A stretch of DNA of 64,000 nt from Mucilaginibacter pankratovii (GCF_014773265.1 NZ_JACWMY010000019.1:22116-86115), one strand, 5' to 3'. Counted from the first letter of the stretch, positions 50,904 to 60,674 are shown. Notes: generated by a model not told the origin, from the letters alone. Translations and numbers: made by a program.

Positions 50904-53489
50904 TTAACGTAAAATAGTTACATAGCCCGTAACCGTTTGGTTTTTAAAGCCAAGATTTATCACGTAATAATATGTTGATGCGGGCAATAGCCCACCGTTA
51001 GCAGTGCCGTTCCAAGCCGAGCGGTAACCTCTCGATTGGAATACCGGGCTACCATACCTGTTATAAATATTCACTATACATTTTGGGTAACTGGCAATAC
51101 CGCTGATGTTCCAAACATCGTTGGTACCGTCGCCATTAGGCGTGAACATATTTGGCGCGCTAACTTTTTGTACAACAATAACAGTTACCGGCAGGCTATG
51201 TGCCGGGGTGCTGCAGGCGGCAACCGGTATAGCGGTGCAAGTAACCACATCCCCGTTAGCAAAACTGTTGCTCTCAAAAACAGGGCTGTTATCTCCTGCC
51301 AATTCGCCATTGTTATACCATTGATAATTTACCGTGCCGATAGCACCGCTCACAGTAGCAGTAAAGGTGATAGCTGTACCGGCCAGCACCGAATTTGCCG
51401 ATGGTACAATACTTACCGATGGTGTTTGTGGTATTATAACGTCTACTGTTATTGGGTTAGATACCACAGGATAACCCGCAACGCAGTTGTCATCTGTATT
51501 GATGATTGTACAAGTAACTATATCGTCTTTTTTCAGTGTGCTGATAACGAACCTATCACTGTTGTTGCCAGCGTTTATACTGTTTACCTGCCATTGGTAA
51601 TTAGGCTTAGCCCCTTTATTTTGTGCATTTGCGGCAAAGGTTATAGCATCGCCTGCACAAGGCGATTGGTAAGTGGCCGAAATATTGATGGTTGGCAATT
51701 GCGGCATGGATACCGTTAAAGTGCGCGATACCGGTGTAGCAGACACATATAGCGGCGGATTGGCATTTTGTGAAATAGTAATGCTTGTAGTGCCTACGCC
51801 TACAATATGAATAGCCCCTGCCGGGGATATAGTTGCAACTGCCGGGTTACTGCTGGTGTAAGTTACCGGAATGGTTGAATTTGAACTCGACGTTTCGGTA
51901 TTAAAATCACCATCGCAGATTGTTTTAGGGTTTATGGGCAACATATCTACGTAAAGATATTCTACAACAGTAAGTTGCTGCGATACGGGGCTGGCCGGGT
52001 AGTAATTAGCATTGCCAGCCTGGTTAGCGGTGATAGTGGACACACCGGGCCCTACCAAATGAATTAATCCGTTAGCCGTTGGTACAGCTACCGCCGGATT
52101 ACTGCTGGTGTAAGTAATAGGCGTTTCATTATTCGTGCTGGTTCCGTTGGGGTTGTAGTTATTGTTGGCATCCAAATTTGGGTCTTGTTTTGGCAGCGTT
52201 ATAATAGATTGCTTTAGCGGCGCTGTTAACAACACCTCTATACTTAAGGTAGTGGTACTGCTGCCTCCACCATTGTAAGCATTTATTGTATACACCGTTT
52301 GCGGCCACAGCGAAGTTGGTTTACCCGTAATAATACCGGTTTTTACATCGAACGACATGCCTGGCGGAAGGGCCTTATCAATAGTATAGCCCGATATAAC
52401 TACCTTTTTACCGTAACCGCCGGCGGCAACAAATAAATTACCTTTTCCATCCAGCATCAAACCTATTGGCGAACTAAAAAAATTCGCCCCGCTGCCTGCC
52501 CCGTTTCCGGCAATAACTGTTACAACTCCTGCAGGCGATATTCTTTTTATCCTGCCTTCATCCTGATCAGATACATATACATTTCCTGTACCATCAACCC
52601 TCAGCTCCCTCGGAAAGGTTAAGCCCGTTGCTAAGGTTGATACAACCCCGGCCTTACTTATCTTCCGGATAGCACCATTAGAGGAATCGGAAATATATAA
52701 ATTCCCATCAGCATCAATATCAACCCCTGTTGGCGTGCTAAATGTGGCTGCTATCGTGCTCACCGTACCATCGGGGGTTATCTTGCGGACGACGTTGTTC
52801 GCCTGATCTGCCACGTAAATATCGCCATTGGCATCTATGGTTAGCCCGCGCGGGTTATCAAAGCTTGCGGCCGCACCTTTACCGTCGGCTGCCCCCGCAT
52901 TACCGCTACCCGCCAAAGTAGATACCAACCCACCGGGTGTTATCATCCTTATTAGGTTGTTAGCCTGGTCAGACACATAAATATTGCCTGCAGCATCTGT
53001 GGCAAGTGCATCGGGCGTGTTAAAAGATGATGCCACTCCTTGTCCATCTTGCCTGCCCCTGCCGCCACTCCCGGCAAATACCGATCGCTGGCCGGCTGGT
53101 GTTATCTTTATGATTTGGTTTGTGCCCCAATCTGCTACGTAAACATTGCCTGCGGCATCCACCGTCACGCCCGTGGCAGTGGCAATCCCTCCCAAATAAT
53201 CACTCGATTGACCATAAATTGCAGCAGGCACTGTACCGCCGGTGTTGGAGGGAACCAGCGGAGTTATGGTTGCGTTAATAACATATTGCTGCGGCGTTTG
53301 ATAGCTGATGCTGGGTGGTAATACAGATGTTATAACAGCGTTAACTGTAACATTTGAATTTACCGCCTTTCTGCGTTCTGTAATAGTATATTTTGCAGCA
53401 TAGCGAACCGCCGGGGCCTGGGCCGATGCAGCGAAAAAGTTTAAATAAGAGCAAAAAAATATAATCAGCCGTAAAGCTTTATTGTGCAT
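50904..53489 (-). CDS. NHL-repeat, Ig-like surface protein with CHU_C (T9SS type B) sorting domain
   Basis: This 861-residue secreted protein has a signal peptide at 1-24. Six or so NHL repeats span about 90-340 (GVTVDAAGNVYVADWGTNQI and variants), which should form a beta-propeller. A putative Ig domain (LPPGMSFDVKTGIITGKP) follows, then two Big_2-like modules (VTYTSSNPAVATISPAG) and PKD/Ig-like domains. The gliding-motility C-terminal domain is MFTPNGDGTNDVWNISGI...YYYVINLG. Export by the type IX system is inferred from that domain. Confidence 0.87.
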   Translation of the reverse strand: MHNKALRLIIFFCSYLNFFAASAQAPAVRYAAKYTITERRKAVNSNVTVNAVITSVLPPSISYQTPQQYVINATITPLVPSNTGGTVPAAIYGQSSDYLGGIATATGVTVDAAGNVYVADWGTNQIIKITPAGQRSVFAGSGGRGRQDGQGVASSFNTPDALATDAAGNIYVSDQANNLIRMITPGGLVSTLAGSGNAGAADGKGAAASFDNPRGLTIDANGDIYVADQANNVVRKITPDGTVSTIAATFSTPTGVDIDADGNLYISDSSNGAIRKISKAGVVSTLATGLTFPRELRVDGTGNVYVSDQDEGRIKRISPAGVVTVIAGNGAGSGANFFSSPIGLMLDGKGNLFVAAGGYGKKVVISGYTIDKALPPGMSFDVKTGIITGKPTSLWPQTVYTINAYNGGGSSTTTLSIEVLLTAPLKQSIITLPKQDPNLDANNNYNPNGTSTNNETPITYTSSNPAVAVPTANGLIHLVGPGVSTITANQAGNANYYPASPVSQQLTVVEYLYVDMLPINPKTICDGDFNTETSSSNSTIPVTYTSSNPAVATISPAGAIHIVGVGTTSITISQNANPPLYVSATPVSRTLTVSMPQLPTINISATYQSPCAGDAITFAANAQNKGAKPNYQWQVNSINAGNNSDRFVISTLKKDDIVTCTIINTDDNCVAGYPVVSNPITVDVIIPQTPSVSIVPSANSVLAGTAITFTATVSGAIGTVNYQWYNNGELAGDNSPVFESNSFANGDVVTCTAIPVAACSTPAHSLPVTVIVVQKVSAPNMFTPNGDGTNDVWNISGIASYPKCIVNIYNRYGSPVFQSRGYRSAWNGTANGGLLPASTYYYVINLGFKNQTVTGYVTILR

Positions 53490-53611
53490 CAGGTGTTAGG
53501 TTGGATATTATCATAAAATTGTACTCATAGATACAAAAAAGGCAGGAAAGTATCAAGGAGTTTTTTGTGTGCGTAACACGCTATTCTAAATCATACCCCG
53601 GGTTAAAATAT

Positions 53612-53643
53612 TAAAAAAAAGGCAGGATCATCTCCTGCCTTTT
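53612..53643 (-). terminator. Terminator of tex
   Basis: AAAAAAGGCAGGA pairs with TCCTGCCTTTTTT around TCATC, just after the tex stop. Confidence 0.88.
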
Positions 53644-53646
53644 TCC

Positions 53647-55917
53647 TTACTTAAACTTATCCTTCAACGCCGCCAGCTTGCTCATCATATCCATCTCTGG
53701 CTCGGGAGCGGGTTTTGCCGGGCGTTGTACAAAAGGTTTTTGCGCGGGCCTGTTATCCCGTGGTTTTGCGGCAACTGGTGCTTCGCGTTTCTCATTCTCT
53801 TTCATCGATAACGAGATGCGCTTGCGGTTGGCATCAACTTCGGTAACGGTAACCTCTACCTTTTGATGCACTTTGAGCACCTCGTTGGGGTCTTTAATGT
53901 AGCGGTTGGTGATCTGGCTTAAATGCACCAAACCATCCTGGTGTACGCCAATATCTACAAAGGCGCCGAAGTTGGTAATATTGGTTACAATGCCCGGCAG
54001 TTTCATGCCGACTTTCAAATCATTAATGCCATTTACGCCTTCGGTAAAGCTAAATGCTTCAAATTGCTCGCGTGGGTCGCGGCCGGGTTTGGCCAGCTCG
54101 GCAATGATATCGTTAAGGGTAGGCAAGCCCACGGTTTCCGAAATATACTTTTGCAGGGGGATAGATTTGCGGAGCTTATCATCGCGCATCAGGTCCTGCA
54201 CCTTGCAGTTCATATCTTTGGCCATTTGTTCTACCAGGGCGTAACGCTCGGGGTGCACGGCGCTGGTGTCTAAAGGGTTTTCTGCTCCGCGGATGCGCAA
54301 GAAACCTGCTGCCTGCTCGTAAGCCTTTTCGCCAAGGCGGGCCACTTTCTTCAGTTGGTCGCGGCGTTTAAAGGCCCCGTTCTGGTTGCGGTATTCCACA
54401 ATGTTTTGCGCCAATTGCGGGCCAAGGCCGGATACATAAGCCAGGATCTGCTTAGATGCCGTGTTCAGCTCCACACCCACAGCATTCACACAACTAATAA
54501 CCGTGTCATCCAACGAAGTTTGGAGTTTATTCTGATCCACATCGTGCTGGTACTGGCCCACACCGATGGATTTTGGGTCGATCTTTACCAGCTCCGCTAG
54601 CGGATCCATCAACCTGCGACCGATAGAAACCGCGCCACGCACGGTGATATCCTTATCCGGGAATTCCTCCCGCGCCACATCCGATGCGGAATATATGGAT
54701 GCACCGCTTTCGTTCACCATTACAATAACAGCACCCGGTAAGTTCAGGTTACGCACAAACAGTTCGGTTTCGCGGCCGGCAGTACCGTTGCCAATGGCGA
54801 TAGCTTCGATGTTGTAGCGCTCGAATAAATGCTGTACGGTTTTCTCCGCCTCTTTTGCCTGCCCAGCCCCGGTATGCGGGTAGATGTTGGTATTCTCTAT
54901 CAATTGCCCCTGCTCGTCTAAAACAACCAGCTTGCAGCCGGTACGGAAACCCGGGTCAATGGCCATCATACGTTTTTGGCCGAGCGGTGCGCCAAGCAAC
55001 AGCTGACGTGCATTCTCGGCAAATACGCGGATGGCTTCCTCGTCAGCCTTCTTTTTGGTGATCAGGCGGATCTCTGTTTCCATAGATGGCTTAAGTAGGC
55101 GCTTGTAGCCATCGCTGATGGCCAGGCCAACCTGCGACGATGCAGCGTTGCGGCCTTTTACAAACTCGCGCTCCAGCAGGTCGAGCGCTTCCTCTTCGGT
55201 TGGTTTAATATCCAGCCAAAGGATCTCCTCTTTTTCGCCGCGGCGCATGGCCAGGATGCGGTGAGATGGTGCCGATTTAACCGGCTCCGTCCAGTCGAAA
55301 TAATCTTTATACTTGATGCCTTCCGCCTCTTTACCATCGGCAACCTTACTTTGAAAGGTGCCCTTTTCGGTGAACAGTTCGCGCATTTTGGCGCGGGTTT
55401 CGGCATGCTCGCTAATATATTCGGCGATAATATCGCGGGCACCGGCCAATGCTTCTTCCGTGTTTTTTACACCTTTTTCTTCATCAATATATTTACCGGC
55501 TTCCAGTTCCGGGTCGAAGTTCTTTTGTTCTAACAGTACATCTGCCAGGGGCTGCAGGCCTTTTTCACGGGCGGCTGTGGCGCGGGTTTTGCGTTTGGGG
55601 CGGTACGGCAGGTAAATATCCTCCAGCAGCAACATGGTTTCGGCGGCGTTTACCGCAGCTTCCAGTTCGGGTGTTAATTTGCCCATATCTGTAAGCGATT
55701 TCAGGATGGCCTCGCGGCGTTTATCCAGGTCGCGCAGTTGTTGCACACGATCGCGGATGGCGGCCACCTGCACCTCGTCCAAACTGCCGGTTGCTTCTTT
55801 ACGGTAACGGGAAATGAAGGGCACGGTCGCGCCCTCGTCTAATAAAGCAATAGTTGCGCTTACCTGTTTGCTGCCAACAGATAGTTCCTGCGCTATTTTA
55901 AAGTTATACGATTCCAT
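53647..55917 (-). CDS. tex: Tex-family RNA-binding transcription accessory protein
   Basis: This 756-residue protein has a Tex N-terminal region (VPFISRYRKEATGSLDEVQV). The YqgF/RuvC-like fold contains MAIDPGFRTGCKLVVLDEQGQL, and the helix-hairpin-helix is YVSGLGPQLAQNIVEYR. The C-terminal S1 domain (about 640-715) has GIVTNITNFGAFVDIGVHQDGLVH. A Pro/Lys-rich tail follows. Tex binds nucleic acid and affects transcription. It is transcribed alone. Confidence 0.94.
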   Translation of the reverse strand: MESYNFKIAQELSVGSKQVSATIALLDEGATVPFISRYRKEATGSLDEVQVAAIRDRVQQLRDLDKRREAILKSLTDMGKLTPELEAAVNAAETMLLLEDIYLPYRPKRKTRATAAREKGLQPLADVLLEQKNFDPELEAGKYIDEEKGVKNTEEALAGARDIIAEYISEHAETRAKMRELFTEKGTFQSKVADGKEAEGIKYKDYFDWTEPVKSAPSHRILAMRRGEKEEILWLDIKPTEEEALDLLEREFVKGRNAASSQVGLAISDGYKRLLKPSMETEIRLITKKKADEEAIRVFAENARQLLLGAPLGQKRMMAIDPGFRTGCKLVVLDEQGQLIENTNIYPHTGAGQAKEAEKTVQHLFERYNIEAIAIGNGTAGRETELFVRNLNLPGAVIVMVNESGASIYSASDVAREEFPDKDITVRGAVSIGRRLMDPLAELVKIDPKSIGVGQYQHDVDQNKLQTSLDDTVISCVNAVGVELNTASKQILAYVSGLGPQLAQNIVEYRNQNGAFKRRDQLKKVARLGEKAYEQAAGFLRIRGAENPLDTSAVHPERYALVEQMAKDMNCKVQDLMRDDKLRKSIPLQKYISETVGLPTLNDIIAELAKPGRDPREQFEAFSFTEGVNGINDLKVGMKLPGIVTNITNFGAFVDIGVHQDGLVHLSQITNRYIKDPNEVLKVHQKVEVTVTEVDANRKRISLSMKENEKREAPVAAKPRDNRPAQKPFVQRPAKPAPEPEMDMMSKLAALKDKFK

Positions 55918-56066
55918 TATTTTTGATTACACCGATTATTTTTGTGATTACACCGATGAGGACGATCTCACAGATTATCGGGACTGCGAAGTTGGCACTC
56001 TTTAGCCACAAATCAAATTAGAAATTTTTAAACGAATGTTGATGAGGTTTTTTCTTTTAACCAAAA
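55918..56066. repeat. Direct repeat of TGATTACACCGAT upstream of tex
   Basis: Exact 13-base copies lie at 55924-55936 and 55945-55957, starting 6 bases upstream of the tex start codon. The rest of the gap has no recognisable feature. The repeat could be a regulatory site or a dispersed intergenic repeat. Confidence 0.45.
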
Positions 56067-56090
56067 CAGCCACCGCTTACACGGTGGCTG
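56067..56090 (-). terminator. Terminator of the DUF2807 gene
   Basis: CAGCCACCG pairs with CGGTGGCTG and is followed on the minus strand by TTTTGG. Confidence 0.8.
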
Positions 56091-56126
56091 CTGTAGAATA
56101 TATATTGAACTCTTGCAAAGTAGTGC

Positions 56127-56732
56127 TTACAATGTTGCCATATCGCTGGTGGCAGCTACGAATTTGTTGGTCACTTTTTCTTGTGTAGTGGTTGCAACCA
56201 GTTCGCTTTGGTTTACGGTTGCAGACTGGTCGTGAGTTAAAGTGTATTCGTTAACGTTACCTTTTATATCTGCTTTGGCGCGGTCGTTTACGGTGATGTT
56301 GGCTTTATAAGCATCCAGGTTTAATTGTGCCGATGCATTGTTGAATAAGTCAACGTTCAGGTCGATCTTAGACAGGTTACCGAAAGATTTAACTTCGGAG
56401 TTATCGTATGCAGATATTGCACGCAGGTCGGCAGCGGTTACCCAAACAACCAATGTTTTTGCGTTGTATGATGCAATGCGCAATACACCGTTGTCGTTTT
56501 GTACCATCGCGCTTTCTGCATAGTATTTGTTGTAAACCTTTATCTGGTCGGCAGTGCCGTCTGATACGAACAGTTGTACGTTACCGCGGATCTCGATCTT
56601 TTTGATCTGGCTTACGTTGGTAAGCATCGTACTAACTTCTTCTTGGTTGTTGTTGGTTGCGGCAAAGCTTGTTGTTACTGTACCTAAGGCTAAAGTAAGG
56701 ATGGTTGCTATGGTTAAAAATTGAGTTTTCAT
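56127..56732 (-). CDS. Exported DUF2807-type auto-transporter adhesin-like protein
   Basis: This 201-residue protein has a signal peptide at about 1-25 (MKTQFLTIATILTLALGTVT, cleavage after SFAA). A right-handed beta-helix-like domain follows: IKKIEIRGNVQLFVSDG, VLRIASYNAKTLVVWVTAADLRAISAYDNSEVKSFG and LNLDAYKANITVNDRAKADIKGN, which match the head GIN/DUF2807 family. The MKTQFL Met at 56732 is chosen; an upstream frame to 56789 would bury the signal peptide. Function unknown, cell-envelope location likely. Confidence 0.83.
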   Translation of the reverse strand: MKTQFLTIATILTLALGTVTTSFAATNNNQEEVSTMLTNVSQIKKIEIRGNVQLFVSDGTADQIKVYNKYYAESAMVQNDNGVLRIASYNAKTLVVWVTAADLRAISAYDNSEVKSFGNLSKIDLNVDLFNNASAQLNLDAYKANITVNDRAKADIKGNVNEYTLTHDQSATVNQSELVATTTQEKVTNKFVAATSDMATL

Positions 56733-57416
56733 GACTGATAATATTTTGATTGTGAGTGCTTTTTGTGTTTTTCGTTTTATTAAATACACACATATGACGC
56801 CCCCAAACCAGATCCGTTACAGCAGTTTTTGGCCTAATAGATGTATGGCGTGATTATATCGGTGAACGCGGGAAAAGGGTCGGCGAAAAGATGCATAAAT
56901 ATTCGGAAGATTATTTTTGTTCCCCTCTTGAGAGAGTAATAGCCCATCATTAGACAGATTCCATAAAACGTTCCGCTGGAACGTAAAAATTGCCGTTGTT
57001 TTTTCTACCCATGAGACGTTCCTACGGAACGATTTTGTTTTTTCATCCCTTCGGGATGTTTTATGGGTAGAAAATGCCAAAGAACCCTCTAACGTTCCTG
57101 CGGAACGTCTTATGAATTACCCGCCTGTCTAATGATGGGCTATTACTCTCAAGAGGGGGCGCGCGGGATTGTGCCATGGCAGGGGTGTGTTAGCCATCCT
57201 GCAATTACGAAATGCATCGGGCAGAAACACACCCCTCCACCCCTCTCAAGAGGGAAACCGCACATTCCCCCGCTTTTTTAATCTTCGGAACAGATGTAGT
57301 GAAGGAGGGAGACAAACAGCGGTTTGAGCCGGGAGACTAAGAATTAAAGAGAATTTAACATCGAACACCGAATGTCCAATATCGAATAATGAAGTAAACA
57401 CTTCGGTGCTCGGGGG
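56733..57416. other. 684-base gap without a gene, containing the second nested repeat
   Basis: It holds the nested inverted repeat at 56933-57159. Downstream are the complementary words GGGGTGTGTT (about 57183) and AACACACCCC (about 57227) and an ACCCCTCTCAAGAGGG segment near 57240. No convincing protein frame was found. Confidence 0.5.
56933..57159. repeat. 227-bp nested inverted-repeat element (copy 2)
   Basis: The outer arms (56933-56968 and 57125-57159) pair over about 34 bases, broken only by a two-base AG bulge. Inside are GTTCC-GCT-GGAAC, GTTCC-TAC-GGAAC, ATCCC-TTC-GGGAT and GTTCC-TGC-GGAAC hairpins and CTACCCATGA/TTATGGGTAG words, as in the element at 26946-27244. The outer arms of the two elements are unrelated in sequence. 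Confidence 0.8.
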
Positions 57417-59876
57417 CTAAAACGGTACGATCACCTTAAAGCTCAAATTCCTCCCGATGTTGTAAATGCCCAATCGGCCATTTGGCGAGCTGTCATAGTA
57501 TTCGAAATACTTCAACCTGTTGAGGTTGGACTGGTAAGCCACATCGAATAAATTGTCGGCCTGCAGAAACAGGTCAAACAAGGGCTTGCCGCCCTTGTGG
57601 GTTACTGTGGTACTGATACCGGTATTGATGAGCGTATAGCCCGGTGTTGCGGTTTCGGTATTGTTGAGGGCGTAGAAACGGTTTTGGGCCGAATATATAT
57701 CCGCCTCGGCACGGAGGGTAACCTTGCTGAAAATCCCGTACGTGCCTTGCAGTTTGATAGCCAAAGCCGAGCGGATATGCAGCGGCGGGATAAAGGGCAG
57801 GTACTTGGCCGCACCGTTCGACTGCGCTATAAGCTTTTCATTCTGGTTTAACCCCACTACGTAAGCCAGGCTATTATTCAGGCTGAACCATTTCAGGTTG
57901 TGCGGGTGCAGGTTAAAGCTAAATTCGGCGCCGTAAAGGCGTGCTTTAGATTGCTGGTACTGGTAAGTGCTGTTGCCGGGGACGATGATCACCGGGTTGC
58001 CGTTCTCGTCATCCAGCCTGGATTGATAGATGTAGTTTTGCACCTGGTTGTTAAATATCTCGGCGGTGATGTCGGCGTCTTTCAGGTAGGCAATAAAGCC
58101 AAGATCTTCCTGCAGGTTAAACTCGGGTACAAAGCTGCGATTGCCCAGGTAAACAATGTGCGCACCGGGATCGAGCCCGTTGCTCCCAATTTCGGTAATG
58201 TTTGGTGCGCGATATCCCCGGGCTATGTTTGCCTTCAGCAACAGGTTTTCGCTCAGGTTATAGGTAAGGCCCAAACTGCCGGAGATACCATGATAGTTAT
58301 GGTTAAAATTGGGGAACTGCAACCGACCGCCGGGCGTATTGGCAGCTACTCTTTGCTCAAAGCCGTTGGCCGCGTTTGGCCCCACATAAAAATCATCCCA
58401 GCGGATGTTGCGGGTGTCGTATCGGATGCCGCCCGAAATATCTGTTTTGCCAATGGTTTTCTTTGCGAAGAAGAAACCGCCCACATCGAACAGGTTATAA
58501 TCGGGTATAGGAAAATCCGTTGCAGCCTTGCTGCGGTTGGTTTGATAGATGCCATTTACGCCGAATGAAGTTTCGATACCGGCAAAGACCGGCGGACTGT
58601 ATCTCAGATCGTAATTGAGCGTATTGAGCGTAACATACAAGCCCGCCTGCTGCGGCTGCGTTGGGTGGTTATACTCGCGGCGCACGCTTTGCTGCCCGCC
58701 AATAGATGCATCCAGCACGCCATCGCCCAGTTTAAACTCAGTTTTACTGTAGATGCGGTAATGCTGAATGTGCTGGTGCAGCGGCGTTATGGCATATGAT
58801 TTTAGCAAATCCTCTGGCGCAAAAGGGCGGTTCTTGATATCGTCGTTCGACCCCTCAGCAACCTGTTTGGTAAATTTGCGTGTAAGCGAATCGCGGCTGC
58901 CATCGGGGATCTCCTGCTGGTTATTATAAATGGTAGCGGCTAATTGCGAGTAGCCCCACTTTTTATCGGTACGTACCATGCCCGAGGCGATGTACTCGCG
59001 AAATGCAGAATTATACACCGGTCCGTCAATTTTATTCTGATAATTATGCGCCATTTTCCCTGTGATGCGGAAGGCGTATTTCCAATCGTTTTTTTTGTAG
59101 GATAAGCCAAGCGAAGAGCCAATGAGCCCGTTATTGGTATGGTAATCGGTAGCAAAATCGCCTTTTAACTTGCCTTCATCGCCATTGGGGATATAGGGGA
59201 TCAGGTTGATCACCCCCGCCAGCGCATCCGAGCCGTAAGTTAAACTTGCTGGCCCTTTGATCACCTCGGCGCGTGAGATGCCATACTGGTCTATCTCTAT
59301 CCCGTGCTCGTCGCCCCATTGCTGCCCTTCCTGGCGGATGCCATCGTACAAGGTTAACACTCGGTTATAACCCAGTCCCCTGATGAAGGGTTTGGAGATA
59401 TTTGGCCCCGTGGTAACTGCAGTAACACCAGGTACGCCTTTGATAATAGCATCAATGATATTGTTGTTCACATGCTGGTCGATGTCTGCCTTGGTCATTA
59501 CAGCAATGGGAACCGGATTGCTGCGCAGTTCGGTAGCGCGCGAAACACCGGTTACTACCACCTCGTTCAGTTTTGAGCTGCCTTCTTTTAAATCGGCACT
59601 CAAGGCCGCAACCGTGCCATCGGCTACGGTGGCCTTTATCCTTTCGGGGTAATAACCCACACTGCTGAACACCACCAGGTACTGCCCGCCGGTGAGGTTT
59701 TTAATTTCGTAAAAGCCCTGCTGATCGGTAGTAGCACCGTGCCTGGTGCCCGCAAGCATAACCGATGCATAAGCCAACGGCGTATTGTTGGCGGTAACCC
59801 GGCCTGTTAAACTCGCCTTTTGCGCAAAAGCGGTTGATACACAAAGGATACATATTGCAAGTATTAGATAGCGCAT
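57417..59876 (-). CDS. TonB-dependent outer-membrane receptor, probably metal-regulated
   Basis: This 819-residue receptor has a signal peptide at 1-18. A CarboxypepD_reg-like domain (about 20-105, LTGRVTANNTPLAYASVMLAG) comes next. The plug (about 115-230) has VPIAVMTKADIDQH, KPFIRGLGYNRVLTLYDGIR and VIKGPASLTYGSDALAGVIN. A 22-strand-type barrel ends FKVIVPF with a terminal Phe. Divergent transcription from a DtxR-family regulator, with a shared palindrome over the promoter, points to uptake of iron, manganese or another metal complex. The ligand is not identifiable. Confidence 0.93.
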   Translation of the reverse strand: MRYLILAICILCVSTAFAQKASLTGRVTANNTPLAYASVMLAGTRHGATTDQQGFYEIKNLTGGQYLVVFSSVGYYPERIKATVADGTVAALSADLKEGSSKLNEVVVTGVSRATELRSNPVPIAVMTKADIDQHVNNNIIDAIIKGVPGVTAVTTGPNISKPFIRGLGYNRVLTLYDGIRQEGQQWGDEHGIEIDQYGISRAEVIKGPASLTYGSDALAGVINLIPYIPNGDEGKLKGDFATDYHTNNGLIGSSLGLSYKKNDWKYAFRITGKMAHNYQNKIDGPVYNSAFREYIASGMVRTDKKWGYSQLAATIYNNQQEIPDGSRDSLTRKFTKQVAEGSNDDIKNRPFAPEDLLKSYAITPLHQHIQHYRIYSKTEFKLGDGVLDASIGGQQSVRREYNHPTQPQQAGLYVTLNTLNYDLRYSPPVFAGIETSFGVNGIYQTNRSKAATDFPIPDYNLFDVGGFFFAKKTIGKTDISGGIRYDTRNIRWDDFYVGPNAANGFEQRVAANTPGGRLQFPNFNHNYHGISGSLGLTYNLSENLLLKANIARGYRAPNITEIGSNGLDPGAHIVYLGNRSFVPEFNLQEDLGFIAYLKDADITAEIFNNQVQNYIYQSRLDDENGNPVIIVPGNSTYQYQQSKARLYGAEFSFNLHPHNLKWFSLNNSLAYVVGLNQNEKLIAQSNGAAKYLPFIPPLHIRSALAIKLQGTYGIFSKVTLRAEADIYSAQNRFYALNNTETATPGYTLINTGISTTVTHKGGKPLFDLFLQADNLFDVAYQSNLNRLKYFEYYDSSPNGRLGIYNIGRNLSFKVIVPF

Positions 59877-59892
59877 TGATATTATTTTTGCA

Positions 59893-59900
59893 CAAACGTA
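59893..59900 (-). promoter_or_regulatory. Candidate -7 element of the TonB receptor gene
   Basis: TACGTTTG on the minus strand lies 16 bases before the receptor start. Its -33 zone falls on the palindrome at 59925-59954. Confidence 0.55.
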
Positions 59901-59924
59901 TCAATAAAAAATGATAAACTAAAT

Positions 59925-59954
59925 AAATAAAATTAGGCAAGACTAATTTTATTT
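59925..59954. promoter_or_regulatory. Candidate DtxR/MntR-family operator
   Basis: The perfect 12-bp arms AAATAAAATTAG and CTAATTTTATTT flank GCAAGA. The core TTAGGCAAGACTAA resembles the TTAGG...CTAA form of DtxR/IdeR boxes. It lies between the receptor and the DtxR-family regulator, overlapping or next to the -33 regions of both promoters, so metal-dependent repression of both is inferred. Confidence 0.72.
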
Positions 59955-59973
59955 ATGGCGACCATTTTTTGTT

Positions 59974-59981
59974 TATGTTTG
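59974..59981 (+). promoter_or_regulatory. Candidate -7 element of the DtxR-family regulator gene
   Basis: TATGTTTG matches TAnnTTTG, 19 bases before the ATG at 60001. Confidence 0.55.
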
Positions 59982-60000
59982 TATTACCCAATAAAAAAGC

Positions 60001-60657
60001 ATGCATACGCTATCGGAAGAGAATTACCTGAAATGTATTTACCGCCTTTGGCAGGATAGGGGCGAAAAAATTACGCCTACAGCCATTGCCGAGTGGCTGG
60101 GCAACAACCCGGCATCGGTAGTGGATATGATCCGCAAGCTTACCGATAAGCAGTTGATCATTTACGATAAGAAAAAAGGCGTGGAACTTACCCCGCAGGG
60201 GCAAAAAGATGCCACACTCATTGTGCGCCGCCATCGCCTTTGGGAGGTTTTTTTATTGGAAAAACTGGGCTACCATTGGGACGAGATCCACGATATTGCC
60301 GAAGACCTGGAGCATATAAAAGATGCCACCCTGGCCGACAGGCTGGATAAGTTCCTGGGCTTCCCGGAGTACGACCCGCATGGCGACCCGATACCCAAAG
60401 CAAACGGTAAAATGGCCAAACGCCACTCCATCACCCTTGCGGATGTTAAGCCCGGCACGCATTGCCGCGTGGCAGCCGTAAAAGATACCACAAGCGCTTT
60501 TTTACAGTATTTGCAAAAGCTGAGCATCAGTATCGGCACAAAAATTCAACTGGTAGAGAAGATACAGTTTGATGGTTCGCTGGTGATCAGCATTGGCGGC
60601 GGCGAACGCACAACGGTTTCGCAAAAATTTGGGGAGAATATCCTGATAGATATGTAA
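60001..60657 (+). CDS. DtxR/MntR-family metal-dependent transcriptional repressor
   Basis: This 218-residue regulator has a winged-helix DNA-binding domain (1-70; LSEENYLKCIYRLWQDRGEK, TPTAIAEWLGNNPASVVDMI, recognition-helix region to LTDKQLIIYDKKKGVELT). The metal-binding and dimerisation domain (about 75-140) contains RRHRLWEVFLLEKLGYHWDEIHDIAEDLEH. The C-terminal FeoA/SH3-like domain runs to about 218. The HRLWE and EDLEH motifs hold typical metal ligands. It is divergent from a TonB receptor and probably autoregulated through the intergenic palindrome. Confidence 0.93.
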   Translation: MHTLSEENYLKCIYRLWQDRGEKITPTAIAEWLGNNPASVVDMIRKLTDKQLIIYDKKKGVELTPQGQKDATLIVRRHRLWEVFLLEKLGYHWDEIHDIAEDLEHIKDATLADRLDKFLGFPEYDPHGDPIPKANGKMAKRHSITLADVKPGTHCRVAAVKDTTSAFLQYLQKLSISIGTKIQLVEKIQFDGSLVISIGGGERTTVSQKFGENILIDM

Positions 60658-60674
60658 ATAAAAGCGGGCGGCTT

